This document shows, in pieces, positions 8,748 to 18,426 of a stretch of 64,000 nt of DNA. Origin of the DNA: an uncultured Bacteroidota bacterium (GTDB lineage Bacteria; Bacteroidota; Bacteroidia; Flavobacteriales; Flavobacteriaceae); the NCBI GenBank assembly GCA_902577515.1, contig CACGZJ010000001.1:62001-126000 (forward strand). Reading direction: 5' to 3'. Position 1 is the first letter of the stretch. Each line of letters begins with the position of its first letter. The notes below the pieces were generated by a model that was given only the letters and a program-made list of their open reading frames with translations, ran no database searches and was not told the DNA's origin. The position numbers and the translations under genes are program-made.

Positions 8748-9809
8748 TTAAACTTTTGACAAGAAAATCTTTCCAGAACAATGATCTTTCGATGCTCCCG
8801 TTACCGAAGAATAACAATTGTTAATATTTTGATGTCTTAAAACTCCTAGAAACGCAAAGATTAATGCTTCTTTAAATTCAATTATATTATTTGAAGGAAT
8901 TATTATTTTACAGTTTGTTCTAGTCCTAATCATATTAATTAAATAATCATTATATGCACCTCCACCAGTAACTAAAACTTTCTCAATGTTATTTAAATTA
9001 TTTGCAATTTGAGTTGCAATATGGTTAGAAAATGTATTTAATAAATTTTCAATTGGATGATCTATAAATTTATTTATCAATGGAATTAAATTTTTATCTA
9101 CCCACTCAACTCCCAATGTCTTAGGAGGAATAGATTTATAATATTCTAGTTTATCCAGTTCTTTAGAAAGATCTATAATTGTCTTTCCTGATAAGGCCAT
9201 AGACCCCTTATCATCATAATCCTTTCCAATTTTTTTTGATAAATTATTGAGTATGATATTAACAGGGCATATATCATAAGCTATCAACTTATTATTTTGA
9301 TACTTTGAAATATTAGCAAATCCCCCAAGATTAATAAAAGAGTCATATTCTCTAAATAAATATTTTTCGCCTACAGGAACTAGAGGAGCTCCTTGACCTC
9401 CAAGTTTCACATCTTGAACTCTAAAATCACATATAACATCTTTATTAATTTTTTTTGAAAGAATTGGCAAATTTCCAATTTGATAAGTAATTGCATTAGA
9501 GGGATCATGAATAGCTGTATGCCCATGAGAACTTATAAAATCAATTCTATCAATTGAAAATTGATTTATAAATTGACTAAGAATTTCTGCTAGCTTATAA
9601 GAGTAATGAATATCAATTTCTTTAATTTCTTCAAGACTCTTATTAGATAGATCAATTAATAATTTTGCTACAGAATCTTCATATTTATATGTTTTAGAGT
9701 AAATAATATCAAAACTCCAACTTTCATCTTGAGTAAACTTCACATAGACAATATCTAACCCATCTAAAGAGGTTCCTGACATGACTCCAATTACATAAAA
9801 GATATTCAT
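8748..9809 (-). CDS. anmK: Anhydro-N-acetylmuramic acid kinase
   Basis: Phosphorylates and opens 1,6-anhydro-MurNAc to MurNAc-6-phosphate during recycling of peptidoglycan. The 353 residues include the N-terminal ATP-binding motif GVMSGTSLDGLD (residues 8-19), SSHGHTAIHDP, the FRVQDVKLGGQGAPLVPVG segment typical of AnmK, the NLGGFANIS motif and the VTGGGAYN motif of the second nucleotide-binding half. The gene begins three bases after the porin gene stop. Confidence 0.95.
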   Translation of the reverse strand: MNIFYVIGVMSGTSLDGLDIVYVKFTQDESWSFDIIYSKTYKYEDSVAKLLIDLSNKSLEEIKEIDIHYSYKLAEILSQFINQFSIDRIDFISSHGHTAIHDPSNAITYQIGNLPILSKKINKDVICDFRVQDVKLGGQGAPLVPVGEKYLFREYDSFINLGGFANISKYQNNKLIAYDICPVNIILNNLSKKIGKDYDDKGSMALSGKTIIDLSKELDKLEYYKSIPPKTLGVEWVDKNLIPLINKFIDHPIENLLNTFSNHIATQIANNLNNIEKVLVTGGGAYNDYLINMIRTRTNCKIIIPSNNIIEFKEALIFAFLGVLRHQNINNCYSSVTGASKDHCSGKIFLSKV

Positions 9810-9812
9810 TTT

Positions 9813-11846
9813 TTATTGAAAAAAATTCCAAACTAACCCTAATCTTACTGACAGGTCTCTATATGGATTAAATGGATCAGAATAATAGTCGTAACCTGTA
9901 AATGAACTATTTAAATGTTCAACTTTGATAAATACTCGCGTCTGTTGTATCCTAGCATTAAAAAAGAAGTCAAATCTTGGATATTCACCTATTTCTTTAA
10001 AGTTTTGAGTAACAAATTCTGACAACAGAGGATTATAATAATCTGCATAGAACTTAGTAAAATAATTAAATGTTATACCAGTTTGAATATATAGTGAATT
10101 ATTAAAAATATCAGATGAAAACATTAAAGTATTTCTAGTTACCCATTCTGGAACGTTGAGAGTCAAATATTCTCCTAAATCTATTTCTTGCTCCTTTTTT
10201 TGAAATAATCCAGTATTTATAAGACTAAATTTTCCAATATTAATCTTACTATCTAACCTAATTTTAAAAAATTTAATTTGAGTGTTCTCCTGTTCAACTA
10301 TAGCAAACCTTTTATTTTCAATTTCACCAGTTAACTCATTTGCGGTTTCTTTAAAATATGTATAATTATCAATCTCACTATATTCACCAGATATTTTTAA
10401 TAAATCATTATAGGATAAATTAATTGAGGCAGTTCTTACTTTTTGATTTTTTAGATTATCATTATACCAGTTATATTTTGAATATGCACTATTAAATAAT
10501 ACATAATTAAAATTAGGAGTGTTTTCAAAAACTGATGATTTAAAATCTACATATAAATTTTTTAAAATTTCTCCATTTAGTTCAATTAGGAATGAGTTAA
10601 ACAAATATTCATCCTTCAACGACTTATTATAATTGAAATGGAAATTATAATTTCCAAGACTTTTTTTCCAATTAGCGGTTATAATCTTTTGATCTATACT
10701 TAAGTCATACGGTAAGTTACTAATAGAATCCTCTATTTGTTTAAATTTATTTATCCAAGAAATATTATTAAATCCCAACTCAAATTTTCCAATTTTATTT
10801 AAATCTATTTTGGCAAATAACTCATGTTCCTGTTTTGTAAATCTTTGAAGATCAAGTATTGGTTTTTCTCCAACGAATTCTCCAAAAAAATTTGCAGCAT
10901 ATTGATCTTTGTATTCAAATTTTTTGTACTCGTGGGTAAATTTATATCCTACAGAAATAATATCATTTTCACTATTTTTTAAAATGGTTCTCTGTAGGTA
11001 TGAAAAAAACCTCTTGGAGTATAGATTGTTTTCAGATAAAATAGCTGCCCCAAGTCTAGACCTATCTAAATATCCATCATAGTAGACCATCTTGTATGAT
11101 CCATCTTCATTTAAAATCTGATTTCCCTCATTATCAAGTTCAAAATAATTTGGTGCTTGTTCAAAAAAGTATATATCGTCCGAACCTAAGCCTCCGTTTT
11201 CTTTATTAAAAATATTTTGAGATGTTAGATGGAGTCTCCATATAGTTTTATTGTCTTTAGATTTAAAATTTGATGAAAATCTTATTTGATTACCTCTTGA
11301 TCTAGTACCTTGATATTTTCCTAAAGATTTATATCCCTTTTGAGCAATTGTAAAATTATATTCAGGTGTTAAATTTATAGACAATAAAAAATCTAAAATT
11401 TGACCTTGTTCAAAAGTTGATTTTGCAAACATTTCAGTAAAAGGTGTTGGCACATTATAGTAACCTATATCTTCTTTCTCATAATAATGATAGTGTTTTG
11501 CTTTTGCACCAACTTGTGGAAGATTATAAAAATCGTAAAAGTTATATGACAGTTTGTTATATGTATGACCTACATTTGCAAATGATAGCAATTCAAACAT
11601 GTCTCTTCTTAAAAAATTAAATTGATAATCCTTTGATATAGACAATGTAGTGTCTATACTTATTGATGTTCCATCCTCATAGAAAATTTTATAATCCTTA
11701 ATAGTAATAGAATCTTTTTTTTCTTCTTTTGGTTTTACTTTAAGTTCTTTTTCTTTAGTTTTTAATTTTTGATTATCTACTTCAGATTGAGCAATTAAAC
11801 TAATCGGTAATAAAAAAAAAGCTAAAACCAGAAAAAAATTCTGCAT
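9813..11846 (-). CDS. Putative porin of Bacteroidota (PF14121-like)
   Basis: An exported outer-membrane protein of 677 residues with a signal peptide (1-19, cut after LIA). A charged Lys/Glu-rich linker follows at about 25-45. The remainder is dominated by alternating polar and hydrophobic residues and many aromatics, as in a large beta barrel, ending in RLGLVWNFFQ with a terminal aromatic. The phrase NLPQVGAKAKHYHYYEKEDI and the PTPFTEMF segment match the putative porin family found in flavobacteria. The substrate is unknown. It is the first gene of a compact minus-strand run that continues with anmK. Confidence 0.78.
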   Translation of the reverse strand: MQNFFLVLAFFLLPISLIAQSEVDNQKLKTKEKELKVKPKEEKKDSITIKDYKIFYEDGTSISIDTTLSISKDYQFNFLRRDMFELLSFANVGHTYNKLSYNFYDFYNLPQVGAKAKHYHYYEKEDIGYYNVPTPFTEMFAKSTFEQGQILDFLLSINLTPEYNFTIAQKGYKSLGKYQGTRSRGNQIRFSSNFKSKDNKTIWRLHLTSQNIFNKENGGLGSDDIYFFEQAPNYFELDNEGNQILNEDGSYKMVYYDGYLDRSRLGAAILSENNLYSKRFFSYLQRTILKNSENDIISVGYKFTHEYKKFEYKDQYAANFFGEFVGEKPILDLQRFTKQEHELFAKIDLNKIGKFELGFNNISWINKFKQIEDSISNLPYDLSIDQKIITANWKKSLGNYNFHFNYNKSLKDEYLFNSFLIELNGEILKNLYVDFKSSVFENTPNFNYVLFNSAYSKYNWYNDNLKNQKVRTASINLSYNDLLKISGEYSEIDNYTYFKETANELTGEIENKRFAIVEQENTQIKFFKIRLDSKINIGKFSLINTGLFQKKEQEIDLGEYLTLNVPEWVTRNTLMFSSDIFNNSLYIQTGITFNYFTKFYADYYNPLLSEFVTQNFKEIGEYPRFDFFFNARIQQTRVFIKVEHLNSSFTGYDYYSDPFNPYRDLSVRLGLVWNFFQ

Positions 11847-11902
11847 CTATTTTGTAATTTTATACTAATGTAATATTTCTTTTAAAGATTACTTTTATCA
11901 AA

Positions 11903-12505
11903 ATGTTAATTACAAAGTTTTCAGAGCATAAAATGGAAGCAGGAATTGATGAAGCAGGAAGGGGGAGCCTTGTTGGACCTGTGACTGCAGCAGCAGTAAT
12001 ATTAGATAACGATTTAAAAATTCCATGTCTTAATGATTCTAAAAAGTTATCAAGTATTAAAAGATATGAGTTAAGAAAAATAATTGAAGAAACGGCAATT
12101 GCTTATTCAGTAAGTTTTGTCGACTGTAAAACAATAGATAAAATAAATATTCTAAATTCAACATTAAAAGCTATGCACAATTCAATAGAAAATCTAAAAA
12201 TAAAGCCCAGTTTTATTCTAGTTGATGGCAACAGATTCAAACCCTATAAAAACATTTTACATAAATGCGTTGTAAATGGTGATCAAAAGTATTTTAACAT
12301 AGCTGCAGCATCAATTTTAGCTAAAACATATAGAGATGATTATATGGAGTCTATTCATCATAAATTTCCTATTTATGATTGGAAAAATAATAAAGGGTAT
12401 GGTACAATGCATCATATTGAGATGATTAGAAAACATGGAAAAACAATTTTTCATAGAAAATCTTTTAAACTAAAGTCTGATCAATTAAAACTTAGTCTTA
12501 GTTAA
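11903..12505 (+). CDS. rnhB: Ribonuclease HII
   Basis: Cuts RNA in RNA-DNA hybrids, including single ribonucleotides left in DNA. Catalytic residues are seen in GIDEAGRGSLVGP (Asp16, Glu17), in LVDGNRF (third acidic residue) and in the AAASILAKTYRD segment (fourth). At 200 residues it has the usual length. The chosen ATG at 11903 gives a ten-residue lead; ATG at 11933 is also possible. The stop overlaps the next start as TAATG, so the lipoprotein gene downstream is translationally coupled. Confidence 0.95.
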   Translation: MLITKFSEHKMEAGIDEAGRGSLVGPVTAAAVILDNDLKIPCLNDSKKLSSIKRYELRKIIEETAIAYSVSFVDCKTIDKINILNSTLKAMHNSIENLKIKPSFILVDGNRFKPYKNILHKCVVNGDQKYFNIAAASILAKTYRDDYMESIHHKFPIYDWKNNKGYGTMHHIEMIRKHGKTIFHRKSFKLKSDQLKLSLS

Positions 12506-14916
12506 TGAAATTTATTAGTAAGTTATTTTTGTCCTTTTTATTTTTAATCTATTCGTGTAGTTCAAATCAAGAAACTTTAATCTCTGGATTAGATCTTTTG
12601 CCATCTGATTCATCAATAATTATTAATATTAATGATATTGATACCACAAGGAAAATATTAAATGAAAATTTATTAGTAAATGCAATTTATCCAATGTATA
12701 AGTCAATTACTAAAAAGCTTAGCATACTTGTTGATGATAAAATAAAGAACGGGATCTTAAGTGTCTCTCCATACGGAAAAGATGATCTAGCCTATACATT
12801 TATTAGCAAGATTGATCTTAATGATTCTTTATTTAATGATTTAAATAAATTACAGAAATATCAGAATTTTAATATTTATTCGAATGATAATAAAAATATA
12901 TACATAGCATCTTTAGAAGATTTTTATGTGAGCTCTGATAAGGATATAATAATCGAAAATATTATTAGAGATTTTAATTCAAAAAATTATAATGTAGACT
13001 CTGAATTATTGAAAATTTCAAAAACAATTTTAAATAATGAACCTTTTAATATTTTTCTTAAATCCAAAGAGAAAAAGGAAAGAAATGATATTTTTAAAAA
13101 TCTTTCCTTCTTTCCAAATGTTAACACTTCTTGGATTGCATATGACTTTCAAAACTCATTAAGTGAAATTAATTTAAATGGAGTGACAAGAATTAATGAT
13201 TCAATTAATTCAAAGCTATCTATATTAAAAGATATTTATCCTATTGAACTAAAAACTGATAAAATAATACCTAATTCGTTTAAATCATTTATATCAATAG
13301 CTGTTGGTGATTATGAAAGATTCATTTTCAACATGAAAAATTATTTAAACTCAAATAATATTTCAGCAGATAATTTAAGTTTTAAATCATTAAGCATAAT
13401 TGAAGAAATAAGTTTTGTAGATGATCAAGAAAAATTTATCGTTTTAGGAATCAGAAATATTGAACAGATTAATAATTATTTTGATTTATTTGATACTGAT
13501 TATGAAAATATTAAGCTTATCAATTTTAAAGATAATTTTGAACAGCTGATTGATTATCTTAACTATAAATCAAATGTAAAATATACTTCTATTGTTGATA
13601 ATTTTTTAATTCTTACGAATTCAGTTTCACAACTAAGAAAAATTAATAATTCAATTAGTGTTAACGATGTATTGGGGTCTAATTCAGATTACCTAAAATA
13701 TAAAAACAATAATTCCTCAAAATATAATTTTTATTGGGTTGCAAATTCTTTAAATATCATAGATGATATAAATATTAATAATTATGAATTAGATGAATAT
13801 CCATATATTTCTCTATCAGGAGCTTTAAATCAAAATATAGCACTTTTTAATTTTGATTTTTCTAAGGTTAATAAAAGTATAGAAAATGGAAATATATACA
13901 CAGAGTTTCTAATTTCATCAAATGAAGAGATAATTTCAGATCCTATTTGGCTTAAAAATCACTTAAATAAAGGTTATGATTTTGCATTTCAGGACAGTAA
14001 TAATTATCTAAATTATTATTCTAATAAAGGTGATCTTTTATGGAGAAAATCACTTTCGGGGAGAATTATTGGCGAAATAAAACAAATTGATTTATATAAA
14101 AATGGAAGATTACAAATTTTATTTAGAACTAGCAATAGATTGTATTTGATTGATAGAAATGGTAAAGAAGTAAGTCAACTAAGTTTTGATATTAAAGATG
14201 GAGAAATTAATCATCCTATTTCAGTTTTTGATTATGATAAAAATAGAAACTACAGAATCCTTGTAACTACTGATAATAAAGTTCAAATGTATGATAGTAG
14301 TGGTAAAATTGTTAATGGATTTAATCCTGATAATTTCAAATCAGAAATTATTAATAGTCCTGTCCATATAAGAATAGATGATAAGGATTATATAGTATTA
14401 CAATTAAAAAATGGGGAGTTAAAAATATTAAACAGAAGAGGCAAAGACAGAGTAGTTGTTGATGAAAAAATTCAATTTAGCAATAACTCTGTGTTTTCAT
14501 TTTTAAAATTATTTACGACTACAGATGATCAAGGAAATTTAATTCAAGTTGATTCTGATGGAAAATTAACTAGAGACAACAGAAACTTGTCTAAGGATAA
14601 TTTGATTAACATTTATAATAATAATTTGATATATCTAAATGAACAGGAATTATCAATAAATGGGATTTCTATAAAGTTACCAATTGGTAGATATTCAAGA
14701 CCAAAATTATTTAATGTAAATGGAAATCTATTTGTAGGTATAACAGATCTTAATGAAGGTAATTTATATTTGTTTAAGGATAATGCAGAATTAGTTGAAG
14801 GTTTCCCAATAAAGGGAAGTTCATCTTTTAATTTAATTGATTCTGATAATGATGGTAAATTAGAAATTATATCAAGGCTTGATAAATTTTCTGTTGTTTC
14901 ATATGAGATTAATTAA
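12505..14916 (+). CDS. Large lipoprotein of unknown function with C-terminal propeller-like repeats
   Basis: 803 residues with a lipoprotein signal ending at Cys18 (FLFLIYSCSS), so it is anchored to a membrane. Residues 20-480 form a region rich in Asn, Ile, Lys and Ser, with alternating strands and helices and without a recognised motif; it resembles DUF3352-type proteins that begin LLPSDSS (32-38). From about 490 onward, short strand units with [YQ]-[LM]-[IYF]-D-x-x-G-K type turns (YLIDRNGK, QMYDSSGK, ILNRRGK) suggest a PQQ/WD-like beta propeller. The calcium-loop-like DSDNDGKLE lies near the C-terminus. It overlaps rnhB by one base and the convergent lipB by four. Confidence 0.72.
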   Translation: MKFISKLFLSFLFLIYSCSSNQETLISGLDLLPSDSSIIININDIDTTRKILNENLLVNAIYPMYKSITKKLSILVDDKIKNGILSVSPYGKDDLAYTFISKIDLNDSLFNDLNKLQKYQNFNIYSNDNKNIYIASLEDFYVSSDKDIIIENIIRDFNSKNYNVDSELLKISKTILNNEPFNIFLKSKEKKERNDIFKNLSFFPNVNTSWIAYDFQNSLSEINLNGVTRINDSINSKLSILKDIYPIELKTDKIIPNSFKSFISIAVGDYERFIFNMKNYLNSNNISADNLSFKSLSIIEEISFVDDQEKFIVLGIRNIEQINNYFDLFDTDYENIKLINFKDNFEQLIDYLNYKSNVKYTSIVDNFLILTNSVSQLRKINNSISVNDVLGSNSDYLKYKNNNSSKYNFYWVANSLNIIDDININNYELDEYPYISLSGALNQNIALFNFDFSKVNKSIENGNIYTEFLISSNEEIISDPIWLKNHLNKGYDFAFQDSNNYLNYYSNKGDLLWRKSLSGRIIGEIKQIDLYKNGRLQILFRTSNRLYLIDRNGKEVSQLSFDIKDGEINHPISVFDYDKNRNYRILVTTDNKVQMYDSSGKIVNGFNPDNFKSEIINSPVHIRIDDKDYIVLQLKNGELKILNRRGKDRVVVDEKIQFSNNSVFSFLKLFTTTDDQGNLIQVDSDGKLTRDNRNLSKDNLINIYNNNLIYLNEQELSINGISIKLPIGRYSRPKLFNVNGNLFVGITDLNEGNLYLFKDNAELVEGFPIKGSSSFNLIDSDNDGKLEIISRLDKFSVVSYEIN

Positions 14917-15617
14917 TTTTCATAAAATATTTTTGCACCAAAATGTTTAGCAAAATTTTTCATTAAACACTTTTTTAATTTTTTAATGTCTATTTCTTCG
15001 TTCAATAATTCAGATATAGAAGTAACACCCTTATCTTTTATTCCACAAGGAATTATATTTTTAAATTCTTCAAGATTAGAATCAACATTTAAACAAAATC
15101 CATGCATGGTAACCCATCTACTTGCTCTTATGCCAAATGCACATATTTTTTTGTATTTATTTAAATTTTCAACCCATACACCAGTTTCTCCTTTAATTGT
15201 AAATCCTAAAATGTCGTAAAAACTTAGAGTATCTATAATAGTATTTTCAAGAGATCTTAAATAAAGATTTATATCAGTAAAAAAATTATCTAAGTCAATT
15301 ATAGGATAACCCATAATTTGACCTGGACCGTGGAATGTTATATCGCCCCCTCTATTAATTTTAAAAAATTCAATTTCTTTTTCTTTTAATTGATTCTTAT
15401 TTAAAAGAAGATTTGACATTTCTCCACTTTTTCCAATAGTATAAACTGGGTTATGCTCGGTGAAAATTAAATAATTGTTGGTTTGTATTTTTTTTTCTAG
15501 AGTCCTATTTTGAACTTTTTGATCAATTATTTTTTGAAAAATATCTTCTTGAAATTTCCAGGCATCAGAAAACGAAGTCCTCCCTATATCTTTAACTATT
15601 ATTTTTTTATTTTTCAT
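14913..15617 (-). CDS. lipB: Octanoyl-[acyl-carrier-protein] transferase
   Basis: Transfers octanoate from acyl carrier protein to lipoyl-dependent proteins, the first step of lipoate synthesis. The 234-residue protein carries the family motif RGGDITFHGPGQ, the catalytic Lys in KICAFGIR with the following WVTMHGF, and the catalytic Cys in IIPCGI. lipA is not in the window. Its last four bases, TTAA, are shared with the stop of the plus-strand lipoprotein gene. Confidence 0.95.
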   Translation of the reverse strand: MKNKKIIVKDIGRTSFSDAWKFQEDIFQKIIDQKVQNRTLEKKIQTNNYLIFTEHNPVYTIGKSGEMSNLLLNKNQLKEKEIEFFKINRGGDITFHGPGQIMGYPIIDLDNFFTDINLYLRSLENTIIDTLSFYDILGFTIKGETGVWVENLNKYKKICAFGIRASRWVTMHGFCLNVDSNLEEFKNIIPCGIKDKGVTSISELLNEEIDIKKLKKCLMKNFAKHFGAKIFYEN

Positions 15618-15625
15618 TAATCATT

Positions 15626-15633
15626 CAAATATA
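15626..15633 (-). promoter_or_regulatory. -7 promoter box of lipB (TATATTTG)
   Basis: TATATTTG on the minus strand ends eight bases before the lipB ATG (15617). At the spacing seen for the tRNA genes here, transcription would start at or next to the start codon, giving a leaderless or nearly leaderless mRNA. Confidence 0.55.
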
Positions 15634-15667
15634 GAAATTTGTACTTCAATGATTATTTTATAAAACC

Positions 15668-15675
15668 TATCTTTG
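15668..15675 (+). promoter_or_regulatory. -7 promoter box of lysS (TATCTTTG)
   Basis: TATCTTTG fits TAnnTTTG and ends 15 bases before the GTG at 15691. It contains the TTG at 15673 that would otherwise be a possible start, which argues that translation begins at the GTG. Confidence 0.6.
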
Positions 15676-15690
15676 TTTAAACAATATATA

Positions 15691-17376
15691 GTGACCGAAC
15701 AAGAAAAAATAAGGAGAGAAAAACTTGAAGAGCTAAAAAAGCTTGGAATTGATCCTTATCCAGCTGAACTTTATCCAGTAACAAATTATTCTACAGATTT
15801 AATCTCTAAATATGAAGATAAAAAACAAGTAGTAATTGCTGGTAGAATTATGTCTAGGCGAATTCAAGGAAATGCTTCTTTTGCAGAAATTTTGGATAGT
15901 AAAGGTAGAATTCAAGTATATTTTAACAGAGATGAGATTTGTGAAGGAGATGAAAAAACTAAATATAACGTAGTTTATAAAAGGTTACTTGATATTGGAG
16001 ATATAATTGGTATAAATGGTGAATTGTTTAAAACAAAAGTTGGAGAAATCACGGTATTAGTAAAAGATTTCAAAATTCTTAATAAATCACTAAGACCACT
16101 TCCATTACCAAAAGTTGATTCTCAAGGAAAGGAATATGATAGTTTTACTGATTTAGAACAAAGATACAGACAAAGATATGTTGACCTTATTGTAAACCAA
16201 AGTGTAAAGGAAACATTTGTAAAGAGAACAAAAATTATTAATTCTATTAGAAATTTTTTAAATAATAAAGATTATCTCGAGGTAGAGACTCCCATTTTAC
16301 AATCAATTCCAGGTGGAGCAACAGCTAGACCATTTATAACTCATCACAATGCATTAGATATACCTCTTTATCTAAGAATTTCAGATGAATTGTTTTTAAA
16401 AAAATTGATTGTTGGTGGGTTTGAGGCTGTTTATGAATTCTCTAGAGATTTTAGAAATGAAGGAATGGATAGAAATCATAATCCTGAATTTACAATACTT
16501 GAACTTTATGTTGCATACAAAGATTATTTCTGGATGATGGAACTCACTGAGTCATTAATTGAAAAAGTATGTATAGAGCTTCATGGTAAAACTAAACTTG
16601 AATTTGATTCGAAGAAAATAGATTTTAAGGCTCCATACGAGAGGATATCAATTACTGAAGCTATTATTAAATATACTGGTTATGACATCTCAGGTAAAAA
16701 TGAAAGCGATTTAAGATCCATTTGTAAAGATCTAAATATTGATATAGACGATAGTATGGGAGAAGGAAAGTTGATAGATGCAATTTTTGGTAATAAATGT
16801 GAAAAAAACTTTATCAATCCTACATTTATAACTGATTATCCTAAATCAATGAGTCCCCTAACAAAAGAGCACAGATCAAATCCTAATCTCACAGAAAGAT
16901 TTGAATTAATTGTGAATGGAATGGAAATTGCAAATGCATATTCAGAGCTTAATGACCCAATTGACCAATTAAAAAGATTTGAAGATCAATTTGAATTAAG
17001 TAAGAAAGGTGATGATGAAGCAATGTCTATTGATATGGACTTTATTAAATCTTTAGAGTATGGAATGCCTCCTACATCAGGAATTGGAATTGGAATTGAT
17101 AGACTAGTTATGCTTATGACTGATAAAACATCAATTCAAGAAGTTTTATTCTTCCCTCAAATGAAACCAATAAAAAAGGAACCCGATATTTCCGAAGATG
17201 CAAAGATTATTTTTAATAGACTCAAAAATATTGAGCAAATTCTTTTAGCTGACTTTAAATCAGAATTTGATTTATCAAATAAGAAATGGGATAAAGTTTT
17301 AAAAGAGCTTAGGGGAAATGATTTAATAGATATTTTTAAGTCTGATGATGGAAGTTTATTCATCAAACCTGTTTAA
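15691..17376 (+). CDS. lysS: Lysyl-tRNA synthetase, class II
   Basis: Charges tRNA-Lys. About 561 residues. The GTG at 15691 is chosen because the product then starts TEQEKIRREKLEELKKLG, as flavobacterial LysS does, and because the upstream in-frame TTG lies inside a promoter box. An N-terminal OB-fold anticodon domain (about 20-150) is followed by the class II core with motif 2 FRNEGMD and motif 3 GIGIGIDRLVML. The last 60 residues after the catalytic core form an extension beyond the E. coli protein, common in Bacteroidota. The 3' end overlaps the convergent glucosaminidase gene by 21 bases. Confidence 0.95.
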   Translation: MTEQEKIRREKLEELKKLGIDPYPAELYPVTNYSTDLISKYEDKKQVVIAGRIMSRRIQGNASFAEILDSKGRIQVYFNRDEICEGDEKTKYNVVYKRLLDIGDIIGINGELFKTKVGEITVLVKDFKILNKSLRPLPLPKVDSQGKEYDSFTDLEQRYRQRYVDLIVNQSVKETFVKRTKIINSIRNFLNNKDYLEVETPILQSIPGGATARPFITHHNALDIPLYLRISDELFLKKLIVGGFEAVYEFSRDFRNEGMDRNHNPEFTILELYVAYKDYFWMMELTESLIEKVCIELHGKTKLEFDSKKIDFKAPYERISITEAIIKYTGYDISGKNESDLRSICKDLNIDIDDSMGEGKLIDAIFGNKCEKNFINPTFITDYPKSMSPLTKEHRSNPNLTERFELIVNGMEIANAYSELNDPIDQLKRFEDQFELSKKGDDEAMSIDMDFIKSLEYGMPPTSGIGIGIDRLVMLMTDKTSIQEVLFFPQMKPIKKEPDISEDAKIIFNRLKNIEQILLADFKSEFDLSNKKWDKVLKELRGNDLIDIFKSDDGSLFIKPV

Positions 17377-17883
17377 TTTAAACCTTTCAATTAAAGTTAT
17401 TAATTTCTCAGCATATTTTGGATCAGTGGCATAACCAGCAGCTTTAAGCCCAATTGCCCATGACTTATAATCTTTTCTATTTAACTTAAATAATGAACTG
17501 TATCTGTCCCTTTCAACTAGAAATAGAGAATGGTCTTTATAAGATCTTAAAGGGTTTTTATATGACCTAAAACATTCATCTTTTGCATCATCATCATGTG
17601 AAATTGATTTACCTTTCCATCCTTTGTGACACTTAATACCAAAATGATTATTTGCTTTTTTTGCCAGAGTACTTTGACCATGACCCGATTCCAGAATTCC
17701 TTGAGCTAACGTTATACTCGCAGGTATTTTGTAGAATCTCATGTTTTTAGTTGCAGCCGGAGCATATTTCTTTATATATAAATTTATCTGATCATCAACA
17801 GACAAATTACTTTCTGATAAAGGCCTAAATGATGAACATGAAGAAAGAAATATGAATATTAAAAACAGTAATAATTTTTTCAT
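17356..17883 (-). CDS. Glucosaminidase-domain lipoprotein (peptidoglycan hydrolase)
   Basis: Likely cuts the glycan strands of peptidoglycan. The 175-residue protein has a lipoprotein signal ending at Cys16 (IFLSSCSSF) and a single glucosaminidase (PF01832-type) domain with ASITLAQGILESGHGQS, in which Glu65 is the expected catalytic acid. FGIKCHKGW and GYATDPKYAEKL follow as in the family. Many flavobacterial relatives carry LysM domains after the catalytic domain; this one does not. The start codon is only 12 bases from the divergent start of the DUF4136 gene. Confidence 0.88.
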   Translation of the reverse strand: MKKLLLFLIFIFLSSCSSFRPLSESNLSVDDQINLYIKKYAPAATKNMRFYKIPASITLAQGILESGHGQSTLAKKANNHFGIKCHKGWKGKSISHDDDAKDECFRSYKNPLRSYKDHSLFLVERDRYSSLFKLNRKDYKSWAIGLKAAGYATDPKYAEKLITLIERFKLNRFDE

Positions 17884-17895
17884 AACTTTAGAATA

Positions 17896-18426
17896 ATGGA
17901 AATTATAAAAAAATTATACTCTCAAAAAATAATATTATTCACATTAGCTTTAATAATTAACTCATGTGGAATTTATGTCCAATATGATTATGATTCTGAT
18001 GTGGATTTTAATAAGTACAATTCATATACATTCTATGAACCAGATATTGAGAAGGTTGAAATTTCCGATCTTGATAAAAAGAGGATTTTAAAATCACTAG
18101 ATATGGGCCTTAAGTCTAAAGGACTTGAGAGATCTAGTTCTCCTGATCTATTAGTTACATTTGAGACTCAATCAAAAGAAAGGGTCTATGTTAATAATTA
18201 TTTACCCTATGGCTGGAGTCCTTTCTTTTACCGATATCCGTACTCATCAGGATACTCAAGAGTTCAAGGTACTCTTTATGTGAATTTTATTGATAGTAAG
18301 AATCAACAGCTTATATGGCAAGGTAAAGGTGTAGGAGTTTTAAATGAATACTCAAAAGATAGAGATAAGATGATTGGTAATTTTGTTTCAAGTATACTTG
18401 AAAAATTTCCACCTACAGCTGACTAA
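17896..18426 (+). CDS. DUF4136 lipoprotein
   Basis: 176 residues with a lipoprotein signal ending at Cys24 (LIINSCGIY). The mature start YDYDSDVDFNKYNSYTFYEP is the signature of DUF4136, a family of envelope lipoproteins of unknown function. Residues 100-120 are rich in Tyr, Pro and Ser, then the family's VNFIDSKNQQLIWQGKG strand pair follows. A TAACTTTA sequence, one mismatch from the -7 box, overlaps the tight divergent spacer. The end overlaps convergent alaS by 14 bases. Confidence 0.88.
   Translation: MEIIKKLYSQKIILFTLALIINSCGIYVQYDYDSDVDFNKYNSYTFYEPDIEKVEISDLDKKRILKSLDMGLKSKGLERSSSPDLLVTFETQSKERVYVNNYLPYGWSPFFYRYPYSSGYSRVQGTLYVNFIDSKNQQLIWQGKGVGVLNEYSKDRDKMIGNFVSSILEKFPPTAD

Noticed and set aside
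15673-15690. TTG as the start of lysS
   Set aside because: It is part of the TATCTTTG promoter box, and the six added residues are not seen in relatives.
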